Shown here piece by piece: positions 36,611 to 45,538 of a stretch of DNA of 64,000 nt. Numbering within the stretch: position 1 is the stretch's first letter; every line of letters starts with the position of its first letter. The notes under the pieces are model-generated. The model had not been told where the DNA came from. It did no database searches and was given only the letters and a program-made list of their open reading frames with translations. The DNA is from Dehalococcoidia bacterium (lineage in GTDB: Bacteria; Chloroflexota; Dehalococcoidia; Tepidiformales; Tepidiformaceae): contig JADLBC010000008.1 in NCBI GenBank assembly GCA_020847985.1, positions 434,001-498,000 of the forward strand, written 5' to 3'. A program made the position numbers and the translations under genes.

Positions 36611-37098
36611 TCCTCGAACGCCGTCCGCTGGTCCTGGGGTCCCTCGACCGCCACGATCGCCGCGAGCGGCTCCATGCCCTCGTTCGCGACCGCGTACAGC
36701 CCGGGCAGGTATTTGTCCATCATCTCCAGGTTCACGCGCACCAGTTGGTGCAGCAGCGCCGTGCTCAGGCGGTCCCCCTCCACATCGATGCTCGTCTTGT
36801 AGCGAATCTCGCCATCGTCCATGTCCATCTCGAAGTTGCCGATGTGCAGGCCGAAGTTCGCGCGCGTCACGAACTCCGCCAACGCCGCGCGCCGCTCCAC
36901 TGGCGTCGCCGCCAGCCCAATGGAGTAGAACAGGAACCGGTCATCGGCCTCGCGGCAGTGCGCGATGCAGACCCAGCGCCCGTTGCTCCCTCCGTGGCTG
37001 AAGCGAAGGATCGGGCGCCCCGTGAACTGTGTCACTACGTGCGGCGAATCCCCGAAATACTTCCGCACGACATCGAACATCTGCTTTCCGTCGATCAT
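36607..37098 (-). CDS. YbjN-domain protein (type III chaperone-like fold)
   Basis: A 163-aa YbjN domain protein. ATG 37098 overlaps the stop of the kinase-TPR gene as ATGA. The pattern FVTRANFGLHIGNFEMDMDDGEIRYKTSIDVEG (about 80-112) is the YbjN core, followed by LLHQLVRVNLEMMDKYLPGL (about 120-140). YbjN domains share the fold of type III secretion chaperones. Being the third gene after a candidate effector and a kinase, it could chaperone the large repeat protein; that is an inference from context. Confidence 0.8.
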   Translation of the reverse strand: MIDGKQMFDVVRKYFGDSPHVVTQFTGRPILRFSHGGSNGRWVCIAHCREADDRFLFYSIGLAATPVERRAALAEFVTRANFGLHIGNFEMDMDDGEIRYKTSIDVEGDRLSTALLHQLVRVNLEMMDKYLPGLYAVANEGMEPLAAIVAVEGPQDQRTAFED

Positions 37099-39013
37099 CG
37101 CACCACTCCCGGTTTCAATGGCGGTCCCCGGCGCGCTCTTCCTGGAGGGCGTGCGAACCGTGCCTGGGCCGCGCGTGCCGCCTCGTGGCCCCTGCGCGCA
37201 GCCTCGTCGATAAACGCCACCCCGAGTTCGAACTGCCCCGTCTCGCCGAGCAGGAGCCCCATCTCGTAGTAGCCCGCGCCGTCCTCCGGCGCGAGTTCGA
37301 CCACCCGCGCGAGGTCCGCCAGCGCCTCCTCCAGCCGGCCTTCTTGCTGGGAGAGCATCGCCCGCGTGCGCAGCGCCGCCCGGTTCTCGGGCTCGAGTCG
37401 CAGCGCCATCGCCAGGTCGTTGAACGCCGCACTCGCCATCCCGGCGGCAGCGAACGCGAGTGCACGCTCGACCCGCCGCGCCGCCGTCTCCTCGCGGTCC
37501 ATCGCCGCCGTGAGCGCCACGACCGCACCCCGGGTGTCGCCCGCGGCCCGCCGCAGCCGCCCGAGCATCGTCAATTCGCCGGCCGTCGCCCAACCGCGTT
37601 CGGCCAGCAGCGCGAGGTCCTCCACGGCGCCCGAAAGATCGCCCCGGCGTTCACGCAGCGCCGCCCGGTTCGCGAAGACTTCGCGTGTGCCGCCGCCGCT
37701 GGCCGCGTGGTCGAAAGCGTCCGCCGCGCCGGCGTCGTCGCCGTTCGCCAGCCGCGCCAACCCGAGGTTGTTCCACGCCTCCACGAACCCGGGTTCGAGG
37801 GCACCGCGCGCTCGTAGCCCGCGGCCGCCTCCTTTGCGCGGCCGGTGGTGCGGAGCAGGTTCGCGCGGTTGAAATGCGCTCGCGCCCGCGTGGGCTCCAG
37901 CGCGATAGCCGCATCGAAGTCCGCCAGCGCCGCGCCGTCATCGCCCTGCACCTGGCGGGCGAGCGCGCGGGCATGCAACGCCGATGCGCTCACAACATCC
38001 CGCAGCGCCTCCAGGTCGCCGAGCGCATCACCCGCGCTGCCCAGCGCGGCACGACTCACCGCACGATTCACGACTTCCGCCGCCTGAAGCGCCCGGGCTC
38101 GCGCCTCCGGGATTTCCAGGCCGTACACCCCTGCCGCGATATCCCGTAGTTGCCGCGCCAGCACCGCCGGCGAACCCGGCCGTTCCCCCGGCGCCTTCGC
38201 CAGGCAGCGCCGGACCAGGGCCTCCAGTTCCTCCGCGAATCCCTCCCCGAGCGTGGGCACGGGGCCGCGGCAATGCGCACGTTCCACCGCGTCACGGTCC
38301 TTGCCTTCGAACGGCGGACGGCCCGTGAGCGCCCCGAAGAGGATGCATCCCACGGAGTACACATCGGCCCGCGCATCCACCAGCGGCGAGGTCCACTGCT
38401 CCGGCGCCATCGTGGCCGGCGTTCCCACCGTCTGGCCGAACACCGCGGCGAGCCGTGCATCGCCGACCGCCGCATCGAACTGCGCGAACCCGAAGTCCGT
38501 CACCTTCGCCGTGCCGTCATGCGCGATGAGTACGTTCTCTCCCTTCAGGTCCCGGTGCACGAACCCCGGGTGCACCGACGCCGCGTGCGCCAGCCCGTCG
38601 CAAAGCTGCGCGACCACGCGCAGCGCCTCCGCGGGCGCCATCGGCCCGCGTTCCACCATCAGGCGATGGAGGCTCGTCTCCGCGCGCTCCCGGTCGGTCA
38701 CCCACTCCAGACACAGCGCCGGCGCGCCATCGATGACCGTGACGTAGTGACACTGCACGAGGTTCGGGTGCGCACCGAGGCCGATCCAGGTCGTGGCTTC
38801 CAGCTCAAATCGCAGCCGGCGCCGCTGGGCCTGTCGCGGACTCTCGCCCGCCTCGGCGGCCCACCGCTTCAGCGCGACGCCCACCCCATCGCGCTCATCG
38901 AGGCAGAAGAGCACCTCGCCCATGCCCCCCCGCTTCACCCGCTTCACCCGATATCGTCCGGCCAGCAACGCCCCGGGCAGGTACGGGAAACGCGACCTAG
39001 CTGCGGATCTCAT
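37095..39013 (-). pseudogene. Ser/Thr protein kinase with TPR repeats, frameshifted
   Basis: Two overlapping frames encode one expected protein of about 640 aa. The first frame (39013 to about 37803) holds a complete kinase: RGGMGEV loop (about 28), VALKRW Lys, HRDLKGENV (about 155), VTDFGFAQ and MAPEQW, then TPR units ending AAAGYERAV. The second frame (about 37804 to 37095) resumes exactly in register with EPGFVEAWNNLGLARL and several more TPR units. The break is explained by loss of one base near 37801-37804 (GTGCCC for an expected GT-N-GCCC). Assembly error, phase change or recent pseudogenisation are all possible. The start overlaps the upstream 766-aa gene by 17 bp and the end overlaps YbjN by 4 bp, so the cluster is one transcription unit. 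Confidence 0.75.
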
Positions 39014-41297
39014 CGATGGTCGCTTCGCCCTTGAGCAGTCGCACCTGCTGCTTCGCGGTCGCGTAGGTGTACGAGCTGTGGTCCTCGTTCCAGAGGATCA
39101 CCCCGCTGCCGTACGGCTCGAGCCCCAGGCCCTGCCAGTCGGGGTCGGGATTCGCCTGGAGCAGTTCTTCCAGCTCCGCATCCCAGTCTCGGCCCGAAGC
39201 CGACTTCTCGTCGTCGGCCGACGCGCTTGTCAAGCTGCTCTGGTCGCTTTCGACCGACTCGCTGACCTGCACGGGCGGCGGCGAACCCTGGGGCACTTCG
39301 ACAATCTCCTTGTCGTTGTTCCAGTTCTTCAGCACTTCCTCGTAATTGGCGACGTCCTGGTCGTTCCAGCCGAACTCCGCCAGCACGAGTGCCTTGATGT
39401 CCTCCGTCGTCTTGCCGAACTCCGGGTTGGGCTTGTTGAACTTCCTCAGCTTCCCAAGCTGGGCCGACTTGACATAGCTGGCGATGAGGCTACGCACCAG
39501 GGAAACGGAGTTCTCCTTCTCCGACTTGTCCATCGTCATCGCCTTGCCGCCGTACTTCGTCCCGTCCTTGTTGTTCAGAACCCCGACCGGGTGGTCCTGC
39601 AGGAACTGCGTCGGCCCGCCCGGGTACGGGTTCTTAAGTCCTCCGGCTGGCAGGAGCTGCGCCAGCCCTGCGGAGGAGAACCCGCTCGCGGCCTGCAGCT
39701 CATTCAGGGTCTGCGCCAGCTCCTGGTCGCCCGGCCAGTAGTGCCCGCTCTTGTTGGTGATGAACTGGAGCGTGCCCCCCACGACCTTCATCTCGCCCGC
39801 GCCCGCGACATCACCGCCGCCGAGGAAGCTGGAATGGTGGAACAGCCCGATCTTGTGCGAGGTCGCGTAGAACGTGCCGTCCTTCGCCATCACGTAGATG
39901 CCAAAGCCGTCGCCCATGAACTTCGAGTACATCTTGCTCGTGTCGAACGGCTCCCCGCCCTGGGTGATCGACCCGCCGACCTCGAGCTTGAACTCGTTCC
40001 GTGCTTCCGTTGTCTCCAGGTATTTGACCTTGGTCTTGTTGCCCGCCACCTGGTTGGGCCCCAGCTGCACCGGGGGCTGCGGCTCGTTCACTGCCCCCTG
40101 CGGTCCGTACACGAGCGGCACCGGCCCGTCCACCGCCGACCGTGGCCCCTGCACGAGCGGCGCTGGCGCATTCACGGGCGGTAGCTGCGGTATGTCCATC
40201 CCCGGAAGCTCCGATTCGTCCGAATCGTCCGGGGTGACTTCGTCGCTCATGCTCAGCTGGCCCTTGGACTCGTCCATCGCATTCCAGCCGCCGAATATCG
40301 AGTACTTGCCTGCGGGCCCCTGCGGCTGCTGAGCCTGCGGCGCCTGTTGGCCGCCTTCCCCCTGCTCCGGCTCCGGCTCGACCGGCCGGTACACGCCATA
40401 GCCACCGCCATCCGGCTGCTGCCCACCGTTGGCGCCATACACCTGGTACGCCACGGGTCCGCGCAATCCGCCGCCGCCCTTCTCGTCGTCGCTCTCAGGG
40501 GCCTCGTAGACATCGGGCCGCTCCGCCTCTTGCTGCCCACCGCTGGCGCCATACACCTGGTAGGCCACCGGTCCGCGCAGCCCGCCGCCGTCCTTTTCGT
40601 CGTCGCTCTCAGGCGCCTCGTAGACATCGGGGCCCTTCGCCTCCTGCTGCCCGCCGCTCGCGCCATACACCTTGTAGGCCACCGGTCCGCGCAGCCCGCC
40701 GCCGCCCTTTTCGTCGTCGCCCTCAGGCGCTTCGTAGACATCGGGGCCCTTCGCCTCCTGCTGCCCGCCGCTCGCGCCATGCATCGTGTACGCGATGGAA
40801 CCACCGCCGCCCTTCGCCTCGTTCCCACCATAGACCTGGTATGCCACCGGTCCGCGCAAGCCGCCGCCGCTCTTTTCCTCGTTCGCACCATAGACCTGGT
40901 AGGCGGACGGGCCCTGCTCCTGCTGCCCGGCTTCTTCCTCCACCGCCGGGTTCATCGCCTTGACGTCCTCCGGCAGCGATTCCGGCTCCGGGGGCACGTT
41001 CGGCGATTCCTCGCCCTTCGCCTCCTCCTGAGCCGGGTCCTCGCCCAGTTCCTGCTTCTTCCAGAAGGCCATCAGCTCGGCGAAGGTCGCCCGCTGAACC
41101 GTCGCGCCGCCCGCATCGAGCAGCCGCTGGATGGGCGGCTCCGCCCTGCGCGCCGCGATGGCTTCCGATGCAGCGCGGTTCCCGACCGTCTTCTGCAACT
41201 GCAGGGCTTCTTCGTTTTCGCCCTGAGGTTGCTCCACCGGGCGCCTGCGCGCCACACGTGCACTTCGCGGATGGCTGGCGTAACGGCGTTCGGGCAT
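38997..41297 (-). CDS. Large repeat protein with eCIS-cargo-like leader and FHHSSFL/SGHY domain
   Basis: A 766-aa protein of mixed architecture. Residues 32-42 (LQLQKTVGNRA) followed by PIQR (55-58) and TVQR (66-69) copy the LQ-x-(T/S)-(I/V)GN-(R/Q)-A and x-QR pattern at the start of DUF4157 proteins and cargo of extracellular contractile injection systems. Residues about 130-290 hold tandem 38-residue repeats built on GPVAYQVYGA, GGQQEAKGPDVYEAPE and DDEKGGGGLRGP, encoded by exact 114-bp DNA repeats. A Pro/Gln linker follows. Residues about 430-590 form a compact domain with MGDGFGIYVMAKDGTFY, FHHSSFLGGG (about 485) and NKSGHYWPG (about 520); I recall this motif pair from plant IQM proteins and some bacterial secreted proteins. 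An alpha-helical tail ends at 766. No signal peptide. The kinase and YbjN genes follow with overlaps. I infer a secreted effector or surface protein; the activity is unknown. Confidence 0.75.
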   Translation of the reverse strand: MPERRYASHPRSARVARRRPVEQPQGENEEALQLQKTVGNRAASEAIAARRAEPPIQRLLDAGGATVQRATFAELMAFWKKQELGEDPAQEEAKGEESPNVPPEPESLPEDVKAMNPAVEEEAGQQEQGPSAYQVYGANEEKSGGGLRGPVAYQVYGGNEAKGGGGSIAYTMHGASGGQQEAKGPDVYEAPEGDDEKGGGGLRGPVAYKVYGASGGQQEAKGPDVYEAPESDDEKDGGGLRGPVAYQVYGASGGQQEAERPDVYEAPESDDEKGGGGLRGPVAYQVYGANGGQQPDGGGYGVYRPVEPEPEQGEGGQQAPQAQQPQGPAGKYSIFGGWNAMDESKGQLSMSDEVTPDDSDESELPGMDIPQLPPVNAPAPLVQGPRSAVDGPVPLVYGPQGAVNEPQPPVQLGPNQVAGNKTKVKYLETTEARNEFKLEVGGSITQGGEPFDTSKMYSKFMGDGFGIYVMAKDGTFYATSHKIGLFHHSSFLGGGDVAGAGEMKVVGGTLQFITNKSGHYWPGDQELAQTLNELQAASGFSSAGLAQLLPAGGLKNPYPGGPTQFLQDHPVGVLNNKDGTKYGGKAMTMDKSEKENSVSLVRSLIASYVKSAQLGKLRKFNKPNPEFGKTTEDIKALVLAEFGWNDQDVANYEEVLKNWNNDKEIVEVPQGSPPPVQVSESVESDQSSLTSASADDEKSASGRDWDAELEELLQANPDPDWQGLGLEPYGSGVILWNEDHSSYTYATAKQQVRLLKGEATIDEIRS
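40435..40783 (-). repeat. Tandem 114-bp coding repeats
   Basis: The word CCATAC/CCATGC recurs at 40435, 40549, 40663 and 40777, a constant 114-bp period (38 codons), with two shorter copies at 40828 and 40888. Copies are nearly identical at DNA level, implying recent duplication or recombination-driven copy change. Confidence 0.85.
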
Positions 41298-41463
41298 GGG
41301 GGACCTCCCGGCGAGCGTGACGCTCCTCGCGGCACGCCTCCATTCGGTGCATTCTAGGGCCGCGAAGTCTCGCCAGTCTGTGGTTTACTCCCACATCACA
41401 CAGTTTTGCCACCGTCGACAGCGCAAACTCGCAAGAACGCACCCGGCGCGGAGGTTCCCTTCG

Positions 41464-42336
41464 ATGAAGCTTGGCATGGCCGGACAGGGCCGCATGGGCG
41501 CTGGCATGACGCGCAGGCTCCGCGCCGCCGGGCACGAAGTCGTCGCCTTCGACCTCGATCCCGCCCGCTCCGATGTCCCCGGCCTTCCCGCGATGGTCGC
41601 GGCACTGCCACCGCCGCGTGTCGCCTGGCTCATGCTCCCCGCCGGCGACGCCACCGAGACCGCCATCGCCGAGCTCGCGCCCCTGCTCTCGGCCGGCGAC
41701 ATCCTGGTCGATGGCGGCAACAGCAACCATAAGGACGATGTCCGCCGCGGCGCCACCCTCGCCGCGCGGGGCATTCGCTACCTCGATGCCGGCGTCTCGG
41801 GCGGCATCTGGGGCTTCGAAAACGGCTTCTGCATCATGGCCGGCGGCCCCCGCGACGCCTTCGACCACATCGAACCCGTGCTCCGTGCGCTCGCCCCCGA
41901 GGGAGGCCTGCTCTACGCCGGTCCCCACGGTGCCGGCCACTTCGCCAAGATGGTTCACAACGGCATCGAATACGGCATGATGCAGGCCTTCGCCGAAGGT
42001 TTCGCCCTCCTCGATGCCGCCCCCGAGTACGGCTACGACCTCCCCGCACTCGCCCACCTCTGGCAGCACGGCTCCGTCGTCCGCTCCTGGCTGCTCGACC
42101 TGCTCGCGAGCGCACTCGACCGCGACCCCCACCTCGACGCGCTCCGGGGCTATGTCGATGACTCCGGCGAAGGCCGCTGGACCGTGATCGAAGGCGTCGA
42201 GCGCGGCGTCAACGTGAACGTTCTCGCGACCGCCCTCTTCGCCCGCTTCACCAGCCGCGAGGAGGATTCCTTCGCGATGCGCGTCAACGCCGCCCTTCGC
42301 AACGAATTCGGGGGCCACGCCGTCCAGGGCCGCTGA
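41464..42336 (+). CDS. gnd: 6-phosphogluconate dehydrogenase, decarboxylating (short NAD-type)
   Basis: A 290-aa member of the shorter 6PGDH family (YqeC/GndA-like), converting 6-phosphogluconate to ribulose-5-phosphate. The Rossmann motif is GMAGQGRMGAGM (residues 4-15); DILVDGGNSNHKDD (about 79-92), YLDAGVSGGIWGF (about 109) and the catalytic Lys in HFAKMVHNGIEYG (about 160) are present. The unusual Ala-Gly-Gln-Gly in place of xGLGxMG keeps the GxGxxG spacing. Start ATG 41464 after GGAGG. Together with transketolase it covers parts of the pentose phosphate pathway. Confidence 0.9.
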   Translation: MKLGMAGQGRMGAGMTRRLRAAGHEVVAFDLDPARSDVPGLPAMVAALPPPRVAWLMLPAGDATETAIAELAPLLSAGDILVDGGNSNHKDDVRRGATLAARGIRYLDAGVSGGIWGFENGFCIMAGGPRDAFDHIEPVLRALAPEGGLLYAGPHGAGHFAKMVHNGIEYGMMQAFAEGFALLDAAPEYGYDLPALAHLWQHGSVVRSWLLDLLASALDRDPHLDALRGYVDDSGEGRWTVIEGVERGVNVNVLATALFARFTSREEDSFAMRVNAALRNEFGGHAVQGR

Positions 42337-42354
42337 CCGACCCCGCCGCGAGGG

Positions 42355-43275
42355 CTACCGCACGTCGTCCGCGAGGATGCGCGCCGTCTCCAGCATCCCG
42401 GCCGCCACTCTCCCGCCCTCCAGCGTCCACACCGCCGAAAGCACTGCCTGCGCCATACCCCATAGCCGCATCCGCTCACGGTCGAAACCGAGCATCGTGG
42501 CGAAGGTGTCCAACCGCCGATCGAGCGTCGCCGCCGCGCCCGGCCGCGATGTGAGATCAAGTGGATTGCGCAGGAACGACCCCACCTCGTATTCGCGTTC
42601 CCCTGCGAGGCCCTTCGGGTCGATCGCCAGCCAGGGTTCGCGCGCCGATGCGAGCACGTTCGTATGGTGCAGGTCCCCGTGTAGCAGCACCTGCTCGCGA
42701 GCCTCCCCGAGCAACGCCGCGAATACCTCCTCCGCCCGCGCGACCAGCAGCGCCGGGAGCGGCCCCGTGCCCCCGTCGTACCGTTCTCGCAGCCGGTCGA
42801 ACGCGAGCGCCCAGCGCGCCACCGTCGGGAAGCCGTGATCCGCCGGCAACGGCCGCCAGAGACGCCGCATCACGATCGCCGCGGCCTCCGTCGCGACCCG
42901 GTCATCGACCTCGAGCAGCGTGGTCCCCGGCATCGCCTGCTCGATGAGCATGGCGCCCATCTCCGGCAGCGCCGCAAAGAGCCGCACGGCGCCCTCACCG
43001 TCGTACAGCCGCAATGCCTCAATCTCGGACCGGAACTCGGGATCCTCGGCGAATCTCACCTTCAGTACCGCCCGCGCACCATCGGCGGTGACCACGGGCG
43101 CCACCCAGTTGAAGCTCAGCCCCGGGTACGCCGGTTCTACGGCCAACGACCAGCGGTCAGCGCACTCCTCGACGATCGCGGGCAGGCGCTCCAGGAACGC
43201 CCGGCCGGCATCGGTGCCCCGCACGGCGAGCACGTTGTGTACGAACGCCTCCAGCAGGTCCTCCGTGGCCGTCAT
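42355..43275 (-). CDS. APH(6)/hydroxyurea-type phosphotransferase
   Basis: A 306-aa kinase-like protein, start ATG 43275 (MTATEDLLEAF). It has QVLLHGDLHHTNVL (about 217-230) and WLAIDPKGLAGEREYEVG (about 237-254), the catalytic and Mg loops of the streptomycin 6-phosphotransferase/hydroxyurea phosphotransferase family. The N-terminal lobe has FNWVAPVVTADGARAVLKV. It could confer aminoglycoside tolerance or act on an unrelated small molecule. It directly follows a SAM methyltransferase on the same strand with 4 bp between them. Confidence 0.88.
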   Translation of the reverse strand: MTATEDLLEAFVHNVLAVRGTDAGRAFLERLPAIVEECADRWSLAVEPAYPGLSFNWVAPVVTADGARAVLKVRFAEDPEFRSEIEALRLYDGEGAVRLFAALPEMGAMLIEQAMPGTTLLEVDDRVATEAAAIVMRRLWRPLPADHGFPTVARWALAFDRLRERYDGGTGPLPALLVARAEEVFAALLGEAREQVLLHGDLHHTNVLASAREPWLAIDPKGLAGEREYEVGSFLRNPLDLTSRPGAAATLDRRLDTFATMLGFDRERMRLWGMAQAVLSAVWTLEGGRVAAGMLETARILADDVR

Positions 43276-43279
43276 CCGG

Positions 43280-44089
43280 TTATCCGCCCTTGCGAGCCAC
43301 CGCGATGTGCCAGTCCTGCAGGAAGTGCAGTTCGCCATCCCGCTCCAGCGGCCGCATCCCGGTCGCCGTTCCACCACCGAGGTCCGCGCGCAACTCCGCC
43401 CGGATGGCGGCTGCCTCGGCCTCCGGGGTCAGCGCCTGCAGGAGCCAGCGGTCGACGTGCATGGGCACCTCGCGGTCCGTCGTCGCGATGATGCTCGCGC
43501 CGTTCGCCGCCAGCATCCCCTGCAACTCCTCCACCGCCAGCGCGCGCGTGTGCGATGGGTCTCGCCGCCGCTCCATCGAATTGAACCGCTCGTTCCGTTC
43601 CGGCCGTGACACCATGTCCACGATCGCCACGCGGCCACCGGGCCGGCACACGCGCACCATCTCCGCGATTGCCCGGGCCGGGCGGTCGAAGTGGTGCACC
43701 GCGAACCGGCAGAACACCAGGTCGAACGAACCATCCAGGAACGGCAACTCCGTGACATCGCCCGTCTGCAAGAGCACGTTGGCCACGCCGCGCTCCGCGA
43801 GCCGCGCCTGCCCTGTCGCCAGCATCTCGGGCGTGAGGTCGAGGCCGACCACCTGCCGCACCTGCTTCGCCATCACCTCGCCGAAGTGGCTCGCGCCGCA
43901 CGCCACCTCAAGCGCCAGGTCGATCCCCTCAAGCGAAACCGTCCGGAGAATCCAGCGCGAGAGCGCTTCGCTCGCGAAGAAAGAGTCATCCTGCGCGAAC
44001 GTCGGCGCCTGCCGCGCGAACTCCTGCCGCACGGTGTTCGAATGGCCGGCTTCGCCGCGTTCGGGCGTGGACGATGTCACGTCGGTCAT
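43280..44089 (-). CDS. SAM-dependent methyltransferase (class I)
   Basis: A 269-aa class I methyltransferase. The SAM site reads LALEVACGASHFGEVMAKQV (about 58-77), with the acidic motif II in VGLDLTPEML and motif IV FDLVFCRFAVHHFD (about 123). It resembles UbiE/Methyltransf_11 enzymes acting on small molecules. Start ATG 44089 with GGAGGAG upstream. The following phosphotransferase begins 4 bp later, so they are an operon. Substrate unknown. Confidence 0.88.
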   Translation of the reverse strand: MTDVTSSTPERGEAGHSNTVRQEFARQAPTFAQDDSFFASEALSRWILRTVSLEGIDLALEVACGASHFGEVMAKQVRQVVGLDLTPEMLATGQARLAERGVANVLLQTGDVTELPFLDGSFDLVFCRFAVHHFDRPARAIAEMVRVCRPGGRVAIVDMVSRPERNERFNSMERRRDPSHTRALAVEELQGMLAANGASIIATTDREVPMHVDRWLLQALTPEAEAAAIRAELRADLGGGTATGMRPLERDGELHFLQDWHIAVARKGG

Positions 44090-44196
44090 GCTGGTGCTCC
44101 TCCGGTATCGGTGGCAGGCATCGTTCCGCCTCGAACCGCGCACGTCAACGCCGCGATCCTGCCTCCGCCCGCCAGCGTGAACTCCGCCACGCTCGC

Positions 44197-44403
44197 TCAG
44201 TCGTGGGAGTGCTCGTGACCCGACCGGCGGCCCATCATCCCGAGGAACGGCGACCCCGCGCCCAGCAGGAAGCCGAACTGGTACCAGCCGCCGTCACGGC
44301 CGAGGTTGTACACCGGATACCGCTCCCACCAGCCGAAGAGATGAATGAGCAGCACCGGCCACGCCGTCAGGCCGTTCCAGATGCCCCATAGCACGTCTTC
44401 CAT
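44197..44403 (-). CDS. Small membrane protein (68 aa)
   Basis: A 68-aa protein, ATG 44403. A Trp-rich hydrophobic N-terminus (LWGIWNGLTAWPVLLIHLFGWW) forms one helix, then a soluble stretch with a glycine-rich segment (FGFLLGAGSPFLGMM), and a His-rich C-terminus GHEHSHD that could bind metal. Lies on the minus strand 107 bp from the methyltransferase. Function unknown. Confidence 0.6.
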   Translation of the reverse strand: MEDVLWGIWNGLTAWPVLLIHLFGWWERYPVYNLGRDGGWYQFGFLLGAGSPFLGMMGRRSGHEHSHD

Positions 44404-44512
44404 CGCACGCGCCCCTCGCATTCCAGGTTCCAACACCCTATGCCGATGGCGTCGTGCCCGCCACGGGAGCCCGTGCTGGACGCACCGCATCGCATACCCC
44501 ACCGTGCGCGGC

Positions 44513-45397
44513 ATGGGCCCCTTCACACCATTCCCGGATCTCGATGCCGTCCTCGCAGCCCTGGTCGATGGCGCCCGCTCCGTCCTCGGGCCCCGCTTCG
44601 CCGCCGCCTACCTCCAGGGCTCCTTCGCCCTCGGCGATGGCGATGCCTGCAGCGACGCCGACTTCATCATCGTCACCGAAGGCGATACCGGCGCCGCCGG
44701 CGAGTCCGCGCTCAATGCCATGCACACGGCCCTGCACGGCCGGCCCGAGACCTGGGCCCAGCACCTCGAAGGCTCCTACGCCCCGGCGGCCATCTTCCGC
44801 GGCATGGCCGGCACCCCCATCGACCCCCCCGGCGTTCCGCGCGACCCCGCCTGGCGCGACCCCCAGACCGGGCAGCCGCCGCGCGTCTACCCCTTCCTCT
44901 TCCTCAATAACGGCGACCGCACCCTCATCCGCTCCCAGCACGACAACACCCTCGTCGTCCGCCAGGTGACGCGCGAACACGGCATCACCCTAGCCGGCCC
45001 GCCCCCCGCGGCCCTTATCGACGAAGTCGACCCGGAGGCCCTCCGCGCCGAGATGCGCGACATCGCCACATCGTTTGGCGGCGAAATCCTCAGCGGCGCT
45101 GAAACCATTGACGCGCTCTGGCTGCAGGGCTTCACCGTGCTCTTCTTCGCCCGCGTCTTGCACGCCCTCGAAACCGGTCGCGTCGCATCCAAGCCGGCCG
45201 CGGTGCGGTGGGCCTCACACGCGCTGGCCCCCCGCTGGCGTGGCCTCATCGAGGACGCCTGGACCCAGCGCGCGCGATATCCCCGCGGGCGCGGCGCCCC
45301 GGCCGCCCACCGCGCCCTCGCCCCCGAGCGCGTCGCGGAGACCATCGCGTTCGTCCGCTATGCCCTCGGCCTCCCCGCATTGGCGGGAGGAGCCTGA
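44513..45397 (+). CDS. Nucleotidyltransferase-fold protein (aminoglycoside adenylyltransferase-like, DUF4111)
   Basis: A 294-aa protein, ATG 44513. The nucleotidyltransferase motif is YLQGSFALGDGDACSDADF (about 34-52), fitting GS...DxD. The C-terminal half is helical and resembles the C-terminal domain of ANT(3'')/DUF4111 proteins (LWLQGFTVLFFARVLHALETG). It may modify an aminoglycoside or another small molecule, or act on RNA or protein. It is near a phosphotransferase and a methyltransferase, giving a small set of antibiotic-modifying-type folds. Confidence 0.8.
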   Translation: MGPFTPFPDLDAVLAALVDGARSVLGPRFAAAYLQGSFALGDGDACSDADFIIVTEGDTGAAGESALNAMHTALHGRPETWAQHLEGSYAPAAIFRGMAGTPIDPPGVPRDPAWRDPQTGQPPRVYPFLFLNNGDRTLIRSQHDNTLVVRQVTREHGITLAGPPPAALIDEVDPEALRAEMRDIATSFGGEILSGAETIDALWLQGFTVLFFARVLHALETGRVASKPAAVRWASHALAPRWRGLIEDAWTQRARYPRGRGAPAAHRALAPERVAETIAFVRYALGLPALAGGA

Positions 45398-45538
45398 AGG
45401 GAACCCCCCGTGACTCGCGCATCTTCGTGCTGCACGCGAAGTTGCCCCGAGACCAGCCCGAACAGCACCGATCGCGGCCGCTCCGGACCGGGCGGGAAGC
45501 ACGCGGCGTCGCGCGCCTCCCGCCCGGCCAGGGAGGGC

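Noticed and set aside
37780-37830. Programmed ribosomal frameshift in the kinase-TPR gene
   Set aside because: No slippery heptamer or obvious stimulatory structure; a one-base indel is simpler.
40435-40910. Regular 114-bp repeats as a CRISPR array
   Set aside because: They are coding, longer than CRISPR repeats, with no unique spacers.
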